NCBI RefSeq assembly: GCF_010731535.1
Contig: NZ_AP022581.1
Location: forward strand, 3,729,952-3,793,951
DNA from: Mycobacterium lacus
GTDB taxonomy: Bacteria; Actinomycetota; Actinomycetes; Mycobacteriales; Mycobacteriaceae
DNA: 64,000 bases
Direction of reading: 5' to 3'
The notes under the pieces are model-generated. The model was not told the origin of the DNA, searched no databases, and saw only the letters and a program-made list of their open reading frames with translations. The translations under genes were made by a program, and so were the position numbers. Below, in pieces: positions 23,301 to 31,250 of this stretch (position 1 is its first letter; each line of letters starts with the position of its first letter).

Positions 23301-24551
23301 CACGGCGTTCTCGGCCGCTCGGTTGGCTTGTTTGGTGTCGATGTAAGACACGTCCTTACCGGTGTAGATCGGGTTCATGTCGCGGGTTTGCGGCGACGGC
23401 GCTTGGCCTCGCCCCGCCAGCTCGGCGCGCACCGCCGCGAAGAACTCCCTCGGTAGCCCGCACACGAAGCGCGGCCAGGTGTAGCGCGCGGCCCAGTCGC
23501 GGTGGATGGCGGTGACCCACTTGTTCGGCGGCGTGTAGTCGGTGCCGACGGGCAGCAGCACGTTACGGGTCAGCGCGACCTTCTTGAGCCGGACGAACAA
23601 CGCGTAGGTGGCGTCCTCGGCCTCGGCCAGGGAGGTCGATGAGTCCATCCACCAACCCGCCGAATAGTGCGCAGGCATGTAGTGGGTGAGCAGGCCGCGG
23701 CCCGAGGGCGAGATCCACTCGAACTCGCTGCAGAACTGCATGCGGTCGACGTCACCGCCCTGAGTGGGACCCCATTGGTGATGCGGTCCACGGGCCCACG
23801 AACTCGACGTCAACCCGGCATCGGCGGCCATCCCGGGAAATTGCGGGTCGTGACCGAACACGTCGAGCTGCCATGCGGTGGCCGGATCGGCGCCCAGCAC
23901 GTCGCACTGAAACCCTATGCCGTGCACCAGGTTTCGGATCGTTGTCTCCGGGCCGGTGAGGTTGGTGTTGGGTTCGTTGTAGGTGCCGCCCATCACCTCG
24001 ACACGACCTTCGGAGAGGAACCGGCGCAGGTCGGCGCGGTCCTCGGGGTGGGTGTCCCAGTACGGCTTGAGGTAATCCACCTCGGCCAGCACGAATTTGT
24101 ATTCCGGCTCTCGGCGAGCCATTTCTAGGTGCGCGTGCACCAGCTCGAAGCCGTTGGTTTGCCGAGCGCGACCCGGCGGGTCTTCGGTCCACTGGCTGGT
24201 GTAGGCACCCTGGGTGTTCCACCACACCGGGTCGTAGTGAAAGTGGCTGACCATGAACATCGTCCACCCGGGCTCGGCGACGGTGAACTCGAAGGCCAGG
24301 CTCGATCCACCCGCGCGCGCCCGCGCGGCTCGCCGCTCTCCGACGACGGGTCGGTCGATCGAGACCGGAACCTCGACGACCTCCCGACCACGACGGCCGA
24401 TGCCGGCCACCGCCGTTCCCCTTAGCCCGTCACCATCGATGCGGACCGGCGTGCGTTCGGTGCACCCGGCGACGCTGACACGCACCAGCTGCACCGGCGC
24501 CTCCGGCGGGCCAACAAACAGTTCGGTCGACTCGGCCGAGGCCACCCGCAT
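20361..24551 (-). CDS. GH38 alpha-mannosidase (Rv0648 homologue)
   Basis: 1396 residues, longer than the 1215 I recall for Rv0648. The catalytic GH38 domain begins near residue 95: VSHFHYDPVWWNTQGAY carries the zinc-binding His and Asp, AWQLDVFGHDPQFP the nucleophile Asp, and AYGAHHDAITGSESDQVYLD the middle-domain signature. Beta-rich GH38 C-terminal domains follow; the last 250 residues look like accessory beta-sandwiches. No signal peptide is visible, suggesting a cytosolic role in hydrolysing alpha-mannosides. It is the first gene of a coupled operon with the Rv0649 and Rv0650 homologues and is divergent from the decayed DinB-like gene. Confidence 0.9.
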   Translation of the reverse strand: MRVASAESTELFVGPPEAPVQLVRVSVAGCTERTPVRIDGDGLRGTAVAGIGRRGREVVEVPVSIDRPVVGERRAARARAGGSSLAFEFTVAEPGWTMFMVSHFHYDPVWWNTQGAYTSQWTEDPPGRARQTNGFELVHAHLEMARREPEYKFVLAEVDYLKPYWDTHPEDRADLRRFLSEGRVEVMGGTYNEPNTNLTGPETTIRNLVHGIGFQCDVLGADPATAWQLDVFGHDPQFPGMAADAGLTSSSWARGPHHQWGPTQGGDVDRMQFCSEFEWISPSGRGLLTHYMPAHYSAGWWMDSSTSLAEAEDATYALFVRLKKVALTRNVLLPVGTDYTPPNKWVTAIHRDWAARYTWPRFVCGLPREFFAAVRAELAGRGQAPSPQTRDMNPIYTGKDVSYIDTKQANRAAENAVLDAERFAVFAGVMTGAEYPQAALAKAWVQLAYGAHHDAITGSESDQVYLDLLTGWRDAWELGRAARDNSLALLSGAIAGPADSVAVWNPLTHRRTDVVTARLDTPLDAGVRVVDSDGTEVAAHVEHDGWSVTWVARDVPSLGWRTYRLVPAGERAGWESAAGLEIANEHYRLAVDPARGAGVSSLVCDGRELIADGRVGNELAVYEEYPSHPTQGEGPWHLLPRGPVVCSSESPAQVRAYHGPLGQRLVVQGRIGTLLRYTQTLTLWRDVARVDCRTTVDGFTGEDRLLRLRWPCPVPGGMPVSEVGDAVVGRGFALLHEGSRSVDTATHLWTLDNPAYSWFGLSSAVRVRLGSEAVRAVSVAEVVSPAEATSGPMARDLMVALVRAGVTATCSGADKPRYGHLDVDSNLPDTRIALGGPTRNVFTKAVLAAADSIYAAELERQLARTGQARVWVPAAAPLAEVWTPSADLRAPRALPVLVIDGRDDKQFAAAIASLAEDLGDAEILVDQHARAGMEPFEARTVALLNRGVPSFAVDVEGTLHTALMRSCTGWPSGVWIDEPRRTAPDGSNFQLQHWTHDFDYALVCGDGDWRCAQIPVRSAQFSHPLLAVSPRQREGRLPAVGSLLQVDPAGSVHLGALKAAGNPLVAGRAQPVHPGAVTLRLVETIGATTRAVIGSEVGKVRALRFADLRERPLEKAGRRGSVDLHGYQIATVLARLDAPKVLAADGAALAPQAETAQPLYSRYWLHNRGPAPLGGLPAVAHLYPRRVSAEPGDEVVLRLTAAGGCTDSALGGTVAVLGPDRWSTAPVELPFTLCPGEHLETDVVLAIPPRTQPGLYPVRAQLRITDSGVPAAWRQVVEDVCTVSVGAPEGEELLYLVDEPVDVELVAGDSARLAVTVGTHARAELALEAHLISPWGTWEWIGPAALGAVLPPRGTAELVFDVIPPPWLAPGQWWALVRVGCAGRLVYSPAVRVTVK

Positions 24552-24574
24552 GCCAGCACCTTACGCTCGGTGAC

Positions 24575-24759
24575 ATGGCCAGCGTCACCACGCAACTGGC
24601 CGACGAGCTCGACTGGCGCTGGCGCGCGCGGCTGCGCCCGCGCCTGGACGGCCTCACCGACCACGAGCAGTTCTGGCAGCCGGTGCCCAACTGCTGGACC
24701 GTGCATCCGGACGACTCGGCGACTTTGTGTTCCCGCCGCGGACCAGTGTCGCTCGTCGC
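24575..24759 (+). pseudogene. remnant of a DinB-like / mycothiol-dependent isomerase-fold gene
   Basis: The first 46 codons (MASVTTQLADELDWRWRARL, then HEQFWQPVPNCWTVHP) match the N-terminus of mycobacterial DinB_2-family proteins, normally about 180 residues. At about 24712 the frame breaks: the next expected segment, GDFVFPPRTS, is encoded in a different frame at 24718-24747. The remaining 130 or so residues are missing and the sequence runs straight into a palindrome. The gene therefore carries a frameshift and a large 3' deletion and should be inactive. Confidence 0.7.
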
Positions 24760-24817
24760 CGAGCGTGTGCTCAGGGCGAAACTTCGAGACCGAAATCCCG
24801 CTCTGAGAACACGCTCG
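24760..24817. repeat. 58 bp imperfect palindrome, second family
   Basis: The outer arms CGAGCGTGTGCTCAG and CTGAGAACACGCTCG pair at 14 of 15 positions, and pairing continues inward with a few mismatches to a four base loop at 24787-24790. The sequence is unrelated to the GAGCAGACG family. It marks the break point of the DinB-like remnant and lies 73 bases before the UbiB-type gene. Confidence 0.7.
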
Positions 24818-24890
24818 CCGGCCTTCCGTCTCCGGTGAGCGGGCTCACAAGGATTGGGACTTGACACCGCCGGTTTGGCACACTGCTCAG

Positions 24891-26240
24891 ATGAGTTCCA
24901 CCAAACACCGCGAGGTGGTGCAGCTGGACCGAGTGCCGTTGCCGGTCGAGGCCGCCCGGGTTGCCGCCACGGGCTGGCAGGTAACCCGCACCGCCGCTCG
25001 TGTCGTCACCAAGCTGCCTGGCAAGGGTCCGTGGCAGCAGAAGGTGATCAGAGAGATCCCGCAGACCTTTGCCGACCTGGGCCCGACGTACGTGAAGTTC
25101 GGACAGATCATCGCGTCCAGCCCCGGCGCGTTCGGCGAGTCCCTGTCCCGCGAGTTTCGGGGCTTGCTCGACCGGGTGCCGCCCGCCGACACCGACGCGG
25201 TGCACAAGCTGTTCGTCGAGGAACTCGGCGGCGAGCCGTCCGAGCTGTTCGCCAGTTTCGAGGAAGAGCCGTTCGCGTCGGCGTCCATCGCCCAGGTGCA
25301 CTACGCGACGCTGCACAGCGGCGAGGACGTCGTCGTCAAGATCCAGCGGCCCGGCATCCGTCGCCGCGTCGCCGCGGACCTGCAGATCCTGAAGCGCTTC
25401 GCGCAGGCCGTCGAATTGGCCAAGCTGGGCCGCCGGCTCTCCGCACAAGACGTGGTCGCCGACTTTTCCGACAACCTGGCCGAGGAGCTGGACTTCCGGC
25501 TCGAGGCGCAGTCCATGGAGGCTTGGGTCTCACACCTGCACGCGTCGCCGCTCGGCAAGAACATCCGGGTGCCGGACGTGCATTGGGACTTCACCACCGA
25601 GCGGGTGCTAACCATGGAGCGGGTGCACGGCATCCGCATCGACGACGTCAAGGCCATCCGCACGGCCGGGTTCGACGGCGTCGAGCTGGTGAAGGCGCTG
25701 CTATTCAGTGTGTTCGAGGGCGGGCTGCGGCACGGGCTGTTTCACGGCGACCTGCACGCCGGCAACCTATACGTCGACGAGGCGGGCCGCATCGTGTTCT
25801 TCGACTTCGGCATCATGGGCCGCATCGATCCGCGTACCCGCTGGCTGCTGCGCGAGCTGGTGTATGCGCTGCTCGTGAAGAAGGATCACGCCGCGGCCGG
25901 CAAGATCGTCGTGCTGATGGGCGCCGTCGGCACCACCAAGCCCGAGACCCAGGCCGCCAAGGACCTGGAGCGCTTCGCCACCCCGCTGACGATGCAAACG
26001 CTCGGCGACATGTCGTATGCCGACATCGGCCGGCAACTGTCGGCGCTGGCCGACGCCTACGATGTCAGGCTGCCCCGTGAGCTGGTGCTGATCGGCAAAC
26101 AGTTCCTGTACGTCGAGCGGTATATGAAGCTGCTGGCGCCCAGGTGGCAGATGATGTCCGACCCGCAGCTGACGGGGTACTTCGCCAATTTCATGGTCGA
26201 GGTCAGCCGCGAGCATCAATCTGATGACGTGGAGGTCTAG
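24891..26240 (+). CDS. ABC1/ADCK/UbiB-family atypical kinase (Rv0647c homologue)
   Basis: 449 residues from ATG at 24891. The family signatures are present: KFGQIIASSPGAF (the KxGQ motif), EPFASASIAQVHYA with its alanine-rich nucleotide loop, VVVKIQRPGI (lysine), EELDFRLEAQ (ExD), GLFHGDLHAGNLYV (catalytic loop) and VFFDFGIMGR (metal-binding DFG). These proteins are cytosolic or membrane-associated ATPases that support quinone or lipid metabolism. The stop overlaps the GTG of lipG by one base, so the two are coupled, and mycolate methyltransferase genes follow, suggesting a lipid role (inference). Confidence 0.88.
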   Translation: MSSTKHREVVQLDRVPLPVEAARVAATGWQVTRTAARVVTKLPGKGPWQQKVIREIPQTFADLGPTYVKFGQIIASSPGAFGESLSREFRGLLDRVPPADTDAVHKLFVEELGGEPSELFASFEEEPFASASIAQVHYATLHSGEDVVVKIQRPGIRRRVAADLQILKRFAQAVELAKLGRRLSAQDVVADFSDNLAEELDFRLEAQSMEAWVSHLHASPLGKNIRVPDVHWDFTTERVLTMERVHGIRIDDVKAIRTAGFDGVELVKALLFSVFEGGLRHGLFHGDLHAGNLYVDEAGRIVFFDFGIMGRIDPRTRWLLRELVYALLVKKDHAAAGKIVVLMGAVGTTKPETQAAKDLERFATPLTMQTLGDMSYADIGRQLSALADAYDVRLPRELVLIGKQFLYVERYMKLLAPRWQMMSDPQLTGYFANFMVEVSREHQSDDVEV

Positions 26241-27157
26241 TGGAGGTTCGCAGCGGCTTTGCAGAATCACGGGCCGTGTCGGGTGACGTGAAACTGTACT
26301 ACGAGGACATGGGTGAGCTCGATGACCCACCCGTGCTGCTGATCATGGGCCTGGGCGCCCAAATGCTGTTGTGGCGCACCGCTTTTTGCGAGAAGCTCGT
26401 CGGCCATGGCCTGCGCGTCATCCGCTACGACAACCGCGATGTCGGCCTCTCCACGAAGACTGAACGTCGGGGCCCCGGGCAGCCGCTGGTCGCCCGGCTA
26501 GTCCGCTCCTGGTTCGGGCTGCCCAGCAGGGCGGCTTACAAGCTGGAAGACATGGCGGACGACGCCGCAGCCCTGCTGGACCACCTCGACATCGAGCACG
26601 CCCACATTGTCGGGGCGTCGATGGGGGGGATGATCGCCCAGATCTTCGCCGCACGGTTCGCCGAGCGGACGAAAACGCTGGCGATCATCTTCTCCAGCAA
26701 CAATCACCGGTTTTTGCCGCCGCCGGCCCCTCGCGCCCTGTTGGCGCTCATCAAGGGCCCGGCACCCGATTCACCGCGCGACGTCATCCTCGACAACGCC
26801 GTCCGCGTCAGCAAGATCATCGGCAGCCCGTGCTACCCCATGCCCGAAGAGCAGGTGCGCGCCGACGCCGCCGAGAGCTACGACCGCAACTACCACCCAT
26901 GGGGGATTGCCCGCCAGTTCAGCGCGATCCTCGGCAGCGGCAGCCTGCTGCACTACGACCGGCGCATTGCCGCGCCTACGGTGGTGATTCACGGGCGAGC
27001 CGACAAGCTGATGCGCCCCTCCGGTGGCCGCGCGGTCGCCCGCGCTATCGACGGCGCCCGGCTGGTGCTGGTCGACGGTATGGGACACGACCTGCCCCAG
27101 CAACTGTGGGATCGGGTGATCGGCGAGCTGACGCGCAATTTCTCAGCCGCCGGATGA
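26240..27157 (+). CDS. lipG: alpha/beta-hydrolase LipG
   Basis: 305 residues from GTG at 26240, which shares its G with the TAG of the preceding gene. LLIMGLGAQMLLWR forms the oxyanion region, RYDNRDVGLSTK the conserved loop, HIVGASMGGMIAQIFA the nucleophile elbow with serine, VIHGRADKLM the acid and GMGHDLPQQ the histidine. It should be an esterase or lipase. It sits directly before mmaA1, as in M. tuberculosis, and is commonly linked with mycolate metabolism, although its substrate is not evident. Confidence 0.9.
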   Translation: MEVRSGFAESRAVSGDVKLYYEDMGELDDPPVLLIMGLGAQMLLWRTAFCEKLVGHGLRVIRYDNRDVGLSTKTERRGPGQPLVARLVRSWFGLPSRAAYKLEDMADDAAALLDHLDIEHAHIVGASMGGMIAQIFAARFAERTKTLAIIFSSNNHRFLPPPAPRALLALIKGPAPDSPRDVILDNAVRVSKIIGSPCYPMPEEQVRADAAESYDRNYHPWGIARQFSAILGSGSLLHYDRRIAAPTVVIHGRADKLMRPSGGRAVARAIDGARLVLVDGMGHDLPQQLWDRVIGELTRNFSAAG

Positions 27158-27247
27158 ACCCCCGCATCCGGGTGGCTTTAGACTGCTTCGGATGATTGTC
27201 ACGCACAATGCCGCGGGTTGTACGGTTGGCGCTGGAGGTTGTCTCAT

Positions 27248-28108
27248 ATGGCCAAGCTGAGACCGTATTACGAAGAGTCGCAATCGGCATACGACATTTC
27301 GGACGACTTCTTCGCCCTGTTCCTCGACCCCACATGGGTTTACACCTGCGCCTACTTCGAGCGTGACGACATGACGCTCCAAGAGGCGCAACTCGCCAAG
27401 CTGGACTTGGCGTTGGGCAAGCTGAACCTCGAGCCCGGGATGACGCTGCTCGACGTCGGTTGCGGGTGGGGTGGGGCCCTGGTCCGGGCCGTCGAGACGT
27501 ACGATGTCAACGTCATCGGCCTCACCCTGAGCCGGAATCACTATCAACGCAGCAAAGACCGGCTGGCCGCGATCCCCACGCAACGACGGGCCGAGGCACG
27601 TCTGCAGGGCTGGGAAGAGTTCGACGAGAAGGTCGACCGGATAGTCAGCTTCGAGGCGTTCGACGCGTTCAAGAAGGAGCGGTATGCCTCGTTCTTCGAG
27701 CGCTCATACGACATCCTCCCCGATGACGGCCGGATGTTGTTGCACAGTTTGTTCACCTATGACCGCAGGTGGTTGCACGAGCAGGGCATTCCACTGACAA
27801 TGAGTGACCTGCGGTTTCTCAAATTTCTGCGGGAGTCGATCTTCCCCGGCGGCGAACTCCCTTCCGAAGACGATATCGTCGACAATGCGCAGGCCGCCGG
27901 GTTCTCCCTGGAACAAACCCAATTGCTGCAGCAACACTACGCACGGACGCTGGACATGTGGGCGGCCAACTTGGAGTCCGCCCGGGAACGGGCCATCGCG
28001 TTGCAGTCCGAAGAGGTCTACAACAATTTCATGCATTACCTGACCGGATGCGCCGACCGGTTCCGACGGCGGCTGATCAACGTGGCCCAGTTCACGCTCA
28101 CAAAGTAG
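27248..28108 (+). CDS. mmaA1: mycolic acid methyltransferase MmaA1
   Basis: 286 residues, MAKLRPYYEESQSAYDISDD, the length of Rv0645c. The SAM-binding loop LLDVGCGWGGALVRA is near residue 70, and the family segment VDRIVSFEAFDAFKKERY has phenylalanine-aspartate where cyclopropane synthases have EHFG, a known MmaA1 feature. The C-terminus ends INVAQFTLTK. MmaA1 adds a distal methyl branch next to a trans double bond on the meromycolate chain bound to AcpM. It is the first of four tandem paralogues. Confidence 0.92.
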   Translation: MAKLRPYYEESQSAYDISDDFFALFLDPTWVYTCAYFERDDMTLQEAQLAKLDLALGKLNLEPGMTLLDVGCGWGGALVRAVETYDVNVIGLTLSRNHYQRSKDRLAAIPTQRRAEARLQGWEEFDEKVDRIVSFEAFDAFKKERYASFFERSYDILPDDGRMLLHSLFTYDRRWLHEQGIPLTMSDLRFLKFLRESIFPGGELPSEDDIVDNAQAAGFSLEQTQLLQQHYARTLDMWAANLESARERAIALQSEEVYNNFMHYLTGCADRFRRRLINVAQFTLTK

Positions 28109-28265
28109 CGTGCAGGTGCAGGGCGGCCGCGGTTTGGCGCCGCGGCCTGACCCGTCGAGTTTGGTCCGAGCTCACACGGGGAAATCTGTGGCGTTTGGCA
28201 TGCCACACCCTGCATGCCACCGATCGGGCCTTTTTCTTCTGTGGGCCCGGAAAGGCGCAAATGTC

Positions 28266-29129
28266 GTGGCTCGGAAGCTGACACCGCACTTCGCCGACGT
28301 GCAGGCACACTACGACCTGTCCGATGCCTTCTTCCGGCTCTTCCTCGATCCCACCCAGACGTACAGCTGCGCCTACTTCGAGCGCGAGGACATGACGCTG
28401 GAAGAGGCCCAGATCGCCAAGATCGACCTGGCGCTGGGCAAGCTGGGCCTGCGGCCCGGCATGACACTGCTGGACATCGGCTGCGGCTGGGGCGCCACCA
28501 TGCGGAGAGCGATCGAAAAGTACGACGTCAACGTCGTCGGCCTGACGTTGTCGAGGAACCAGGCCGCGCATGTCCAGAAACTGTTCGACGAGCTGGATAG
28601 TCCGCGCAGTAGGCGGGTGTTGCTGGAGGGCTGGGAAGCGTTCCGCGAGCCGGTCGACCGCATCGTGTCAATCGGCGCGTTCGAGCACTTCGGCCACGAT
28701 CGCTACGACGACTTCTTCGGCATGGCACGCAGCCTCCTGCCCCCTGACGGCGTGATGCTGCTGCACACGATCACCGGATTGACCAGACAGCAGATGATCG
28801 ACAACGGCTTGCCGCTCACGTTGTGGCTCGCCCGCTTCCTCAAGTTCATCGCGACCGAAATCTTCCCCGGGGGCCATCCGCCGACGATTGAGCTGGTGGA
28901 GGAGCACTCGGCGAAGGCGGGCTTCACGCTGACCCGTCGCCAATCGCTGCAGCCGCACTACGCGCGGACCCTCGACCTGTGGGCCGAGGCGCTGGAGACA
29001 CACAGGAGCGAGGCGATCGCGATTCAGTCCGAAGAGGTCTACGAGCGCTACATGAAATACCTCACCGGTTGCGCCAAGCTATTCCGGGTCGGCTACATCG
29101 ACGTCAACCAGTTCACCCTGCAGATGTAG
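28266..29129 (+). CDS. mmaA2: cyclopropane mycolic acid synthase MmaA2
   Basis: 287 residues from GTG at 28266 (VARKLTPHFADVQAHYDLSD). SAM loop LLDIGCGWGATMRRA, cyclopropane-type VDRIVSIGAFEHFGHDRYDD and the substrate-pocket segment GVMLLHTITGLTRQQM agree with MmaA2, including total length. It forms the distal cyclopropane of alpha-mycolates. The 157 base gap after mmaA1 suggests its own promoter, although none is obvious. The C-terminal YERYMKYLTGCAKLFRVGYI is nearly shared with the two genes downstream, a possible target for gene conversion. Confidence 0.9.
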   Translation: MARKLTPHFADVQAHYDLSDAFFRLFLDPTQTYSCAYFEREDMTLEEAQIAKIDLALGKLGLRPGMTLLDIGCGWGATMRRAIEKYDVNVVGLTLSRNQAAHVQKLFDELDSPRSRRVLLEGWEAFREPVDRIVSIGAFEHFGHDRYDDFFGMARSLLPPDGVMLLHTITGLTRQQMIDNGLPLTLWLARFLKFIATEIFPGGHPPTIELVEEHSAKAGFTLTRRQSLQPHYARTLDLWAEALETHRSEAIAIQSEEVYERYMKYLTGCAKLFRVGYIDVNQFTLQM

Positions 29130-29277
29130 TGTTTGCGCAGTTCGCAGAGGTTTCTGGTGGACCGAGGCGCAGAACAGCACCGGGCATTGGATCGCAAATG
29201 CAGAGGATGAGCCCGCTCCCGTGTAGGGTGCCGGGGATGGCCCCGGGAGGGGGCGCCGTCCCAACCGGGAGGACATC

Positions 29278-30159
29278 ATGTCTGACAACTTGATCGGCGC
29301 CACGCGCTCGCGGTCCAATCTCGACAACGTCCAAGCGCATTACGACCTTTCAAACGAGTTCTTCGCGCTGTTCGTGGATCCGACCCGCACCTATAGCTGC
29401 GCGTACTTCGAGCGCGACGACATGACCCTGCACGAAGCGCAGGTCGCCAAGCTCGACCTGACGTTGGGCAAGCTGGGACTGCAGCCGGGAATGACGTTGC
29501 TCGACATCGGCTGCGGCTGGGGTTCGGTGCTGAAGCGCGCCATCGAACGCTACGACGTCAACGTCGTTGGCCTGACGCTGTCCAAGAACCAGCACGCGTA
29601 CTGCCAGCAAGTCCTCGGCGGGGTCGACTCCGAGCGCTCGCGCCGGGTCCTGCTGCGCGACTGGGCGCAGTTCAACGAACCGGTGGACCGCATCGTCGTC
29701 ATCGAGGCGTTGGAGCACTTCGGTTTCCACCGCTACGACGATTTCTTCAAGTACGCCTATGAAGCCTTGCCCGCCGACGGTGTGATGCTGCTGCACGCGA
29801 TCACAGGGTTGCATGTGAAGCAGGTCATAGAGCGCGGCATACCTCTGACAATGGAGATGGCAAAGTTCATCAGGTTCATCGTGACCGACATCTTCCCCGG
29901 TGGCCGGCTGCCGATGATCGAGACCATCCACGAGCACGCGGCCAAGGTGGGCTTCAACGTGACCCGTGTCCAGTCGTTGCAGCCGGACTTCGCCAAGACC
30001 CTCGACCTCTGGGCCGAGGCCCTGCAGGCCCGTAAGGACGAGGCCATCGCGATCCAATCCGAAGAGGTCTACGACCGGTACATCCAATACCTGACCGGGT
30101 CCGCTAAGGCATTCCGGATGGGCTACATCGACTGCAACCAGTTCACCCTGGCAAAGTAG
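29278..30159 (+). CDS. mmaA3: methoxy mycolic acid synthase MmaA3
   Basis: 293 residues, exactly the length I recall for Rv0643c, starting MSDNLIGATRSRSNLDNVQA behind GGGAGGAC. Diagnostic segments are LLDIGCGWGSVLKRAIERYD, VDRIVVIEALEHFGFHRYDD and GLHVKQVIERGIPLTMEMAK, as in MmaA3. The enzyme O-methylates hydroxymycolates made by MmaA4 to give methoxymycolates. Intactness of this gene implies that the organism can make methoxymycolates, which M. avium and BCG Pasteur cannot; this is a useful taxonomic hint. Confidence 0.9.
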   Translation: MSDNLIGATRSRSNLDNVQAHYDLSNEFFALFVDPTRTYSCAYFERDDMTLHEAQVAKLDLTLGKLGLQPGMTLLDIGCGWGSVLKRAIERYDVNVVGLTLSKNQHAYCQQVLGGVDSERSRRVLLRDWAQFNEPVDRIVVIEALEHFGFHRYDDFFKYAYEALPADGVMLLHAITGLHVKQVIERGIPLTMEMAKFIRFIVTDIFPGGRLPMIETIHEHAAKVGFNVTRVQSLQPDFAKTLDLWAEALQARKDEAIAIQSEEVYDRYIQYLTGSAKAFRMGYIDCNQFTLAK

Positions 30160-30254
30160 ACTCGTCTGCCACAGACGGGCTATGGGGGCAGCTCCTCAGC
30201 TAAGACTTCTCGCGTGCAAATGCAGTGAACACGATCCAGGAGAGCACAACGACG

Positions 30255-31151
30255 ATGGCCGAGAAACCGCCTAGCCCGACGAAGACGCGGACGCGCTTCG
30301 AAGACATCCAGGCGCACTACGACGTCTCCGACGATTTCTTCGCCCTGTTCCAGGACCCGACCCGCACCTACAGCTGCGCCTACTTCGAGCCGCCGGACCT
30401 CACGCTCGAACAAGCCCAGTACGCCAAGATCGACCTCAACTTGGACAAGCTGGACCTCAAGCCCGGCATGACGCTGCTGGACATCGGCTGTGGCTGGGGC
30501 ACCACCATGAGGCGCGCGGTCGAACGGTTCGACGTCAACGTCATCGGCCTGACTCTGTCCAAGAACCAGCACGCCCGTTGTCAGCAGGTGCTGGGCTCGA
30601 TCGACACCAACCGCGCACGTGAGGTGCGCCTGCAGGGCTGGGAGGATTTCGCCGAGCCCGTCGACCGGATCGTGTCCATCGAGGCCTTCGAGCACTTCGG
30701 GCACGAGAACTACGACGACTTCTTCAAGCGGTGCTTCAACATCATGCCCGAGGACGGCCGAATGACCGTTCAGAGCAGCGTCAGCTACCACCCGTTCGAG
30801 ATGGCCGCCCGCGGCAAAAAGCTGAGCTTCGAGACGGCGCGCTTCATCAAGTTCATCATTACGGAGATCTTCCCCGGCGGCCGCCTGCCCTCCACCGACA
30901 TGATGGTCGAACATGGCCAGAAGGCCGGTTTCATCGTCCCCGAGCCCCTTTCGTTGCGCCCGCACTACATCAAGACGCTGCGGATCTGGGGCGACACGTT
31001 GGAGTCCAACAGGGACAAGGCCATCGAGATCACTTCCGAAGAGGTCTACAACCGGTACATGAAATATCTGCGCGGCTGCGAGCACTACTTCACCGACGAG
31101 ATGCTCGACTGCAGCCTCGTGACCTACCTCAAGCCGGGCGCCGCGGCCTAA
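30255..31151 (+). CDS. mmaA4: hydroxymycolate synthase MmaA4 (Hma)
   Basis: 298 residues from ATG at 30255 (MAEKPPSPTKTRTRFEDIQA); an in-frame GTG at 30225 would add ten residues, but AGGAG at 30238-30242 serves the ATG. LLDIGCGWGTTMRRAVERFD is the SAM loop; VSYHPFEMAARGKKLSFETA and the C-terminus LVTYLKPGAAA are MmaA4-specific. It introduces the hydroxyl and neighbouring methyl on the meromycolate chain, the precursor of keto- and methoxymycolates, and so feeds MmaA3 encoded just upstream. Confidence 0.92.
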   Translation: MAEKPPSPTKTRTRFEDIQAHYDVSDDFFALFQDPTRTYSCAYFEPPDLTLEQAQYAKIDLNLDKLDLKPGMTLLDIGCGWGTTMRRAVERFDVNVIGLTLSKNQHARCQQVLGSIDTNRAREVRLQGWEDFAEPVDRIVSIEAFEHFGHENYDDFFKRCFNIMPEDGRMTVQSSVSYHPFEMAARGKKLSFETARFIKFIITEIFPGGRLPSTDMMVEHGQKAGFIVPEPLSLRPHYIKTLRIWGDTLESNRDKAIEITSEEVYNRYMKYLRGCEHYFTDEMLDCSLVTYLKPGAAA

Positions 31152-31169
31152 CTTTCGCGACGTCGCGGC

Positions 31170-31196
31170 TGTCGGATTGCGTTCGCGCCGCTCGTC
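31170..31196 (+). promoter_or_regulatory. candidate ECF42-type promoter
   Basis: TGTCGG (31170-31175), 17 bases, CGTC (31193-31196) precedes the DGPF gene. As I recall the literature, ECF42 sigma factors recognise a TGTCGA-type -35 and a CGA/TC-type -10 element, usually before their own DGPF gene. The spacing and position fit self-activation of the module. Confidence 0.45.
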
Positions 31197-31250
31197 GAAA
31201 CGGTAGAGAGTGGAACACGGGGTTCCGCTCACCATCGGAGGTGACGACGA

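Noticed and set aside
24861..24889. TTGACA before the UbiB-type gene as a promoter
   Set aside because: The only 17-spaced hexamer (TGCTCA) is a poor -10 element and would place the start inside the coding sequence.
28109..28265. Possible terminator (GGGCC ... GGCCC with a T-rich loop) between mmaA1 and mmaA2
   Set aside because: Only five paired bases, with the T run in the loop rather than after the stem.
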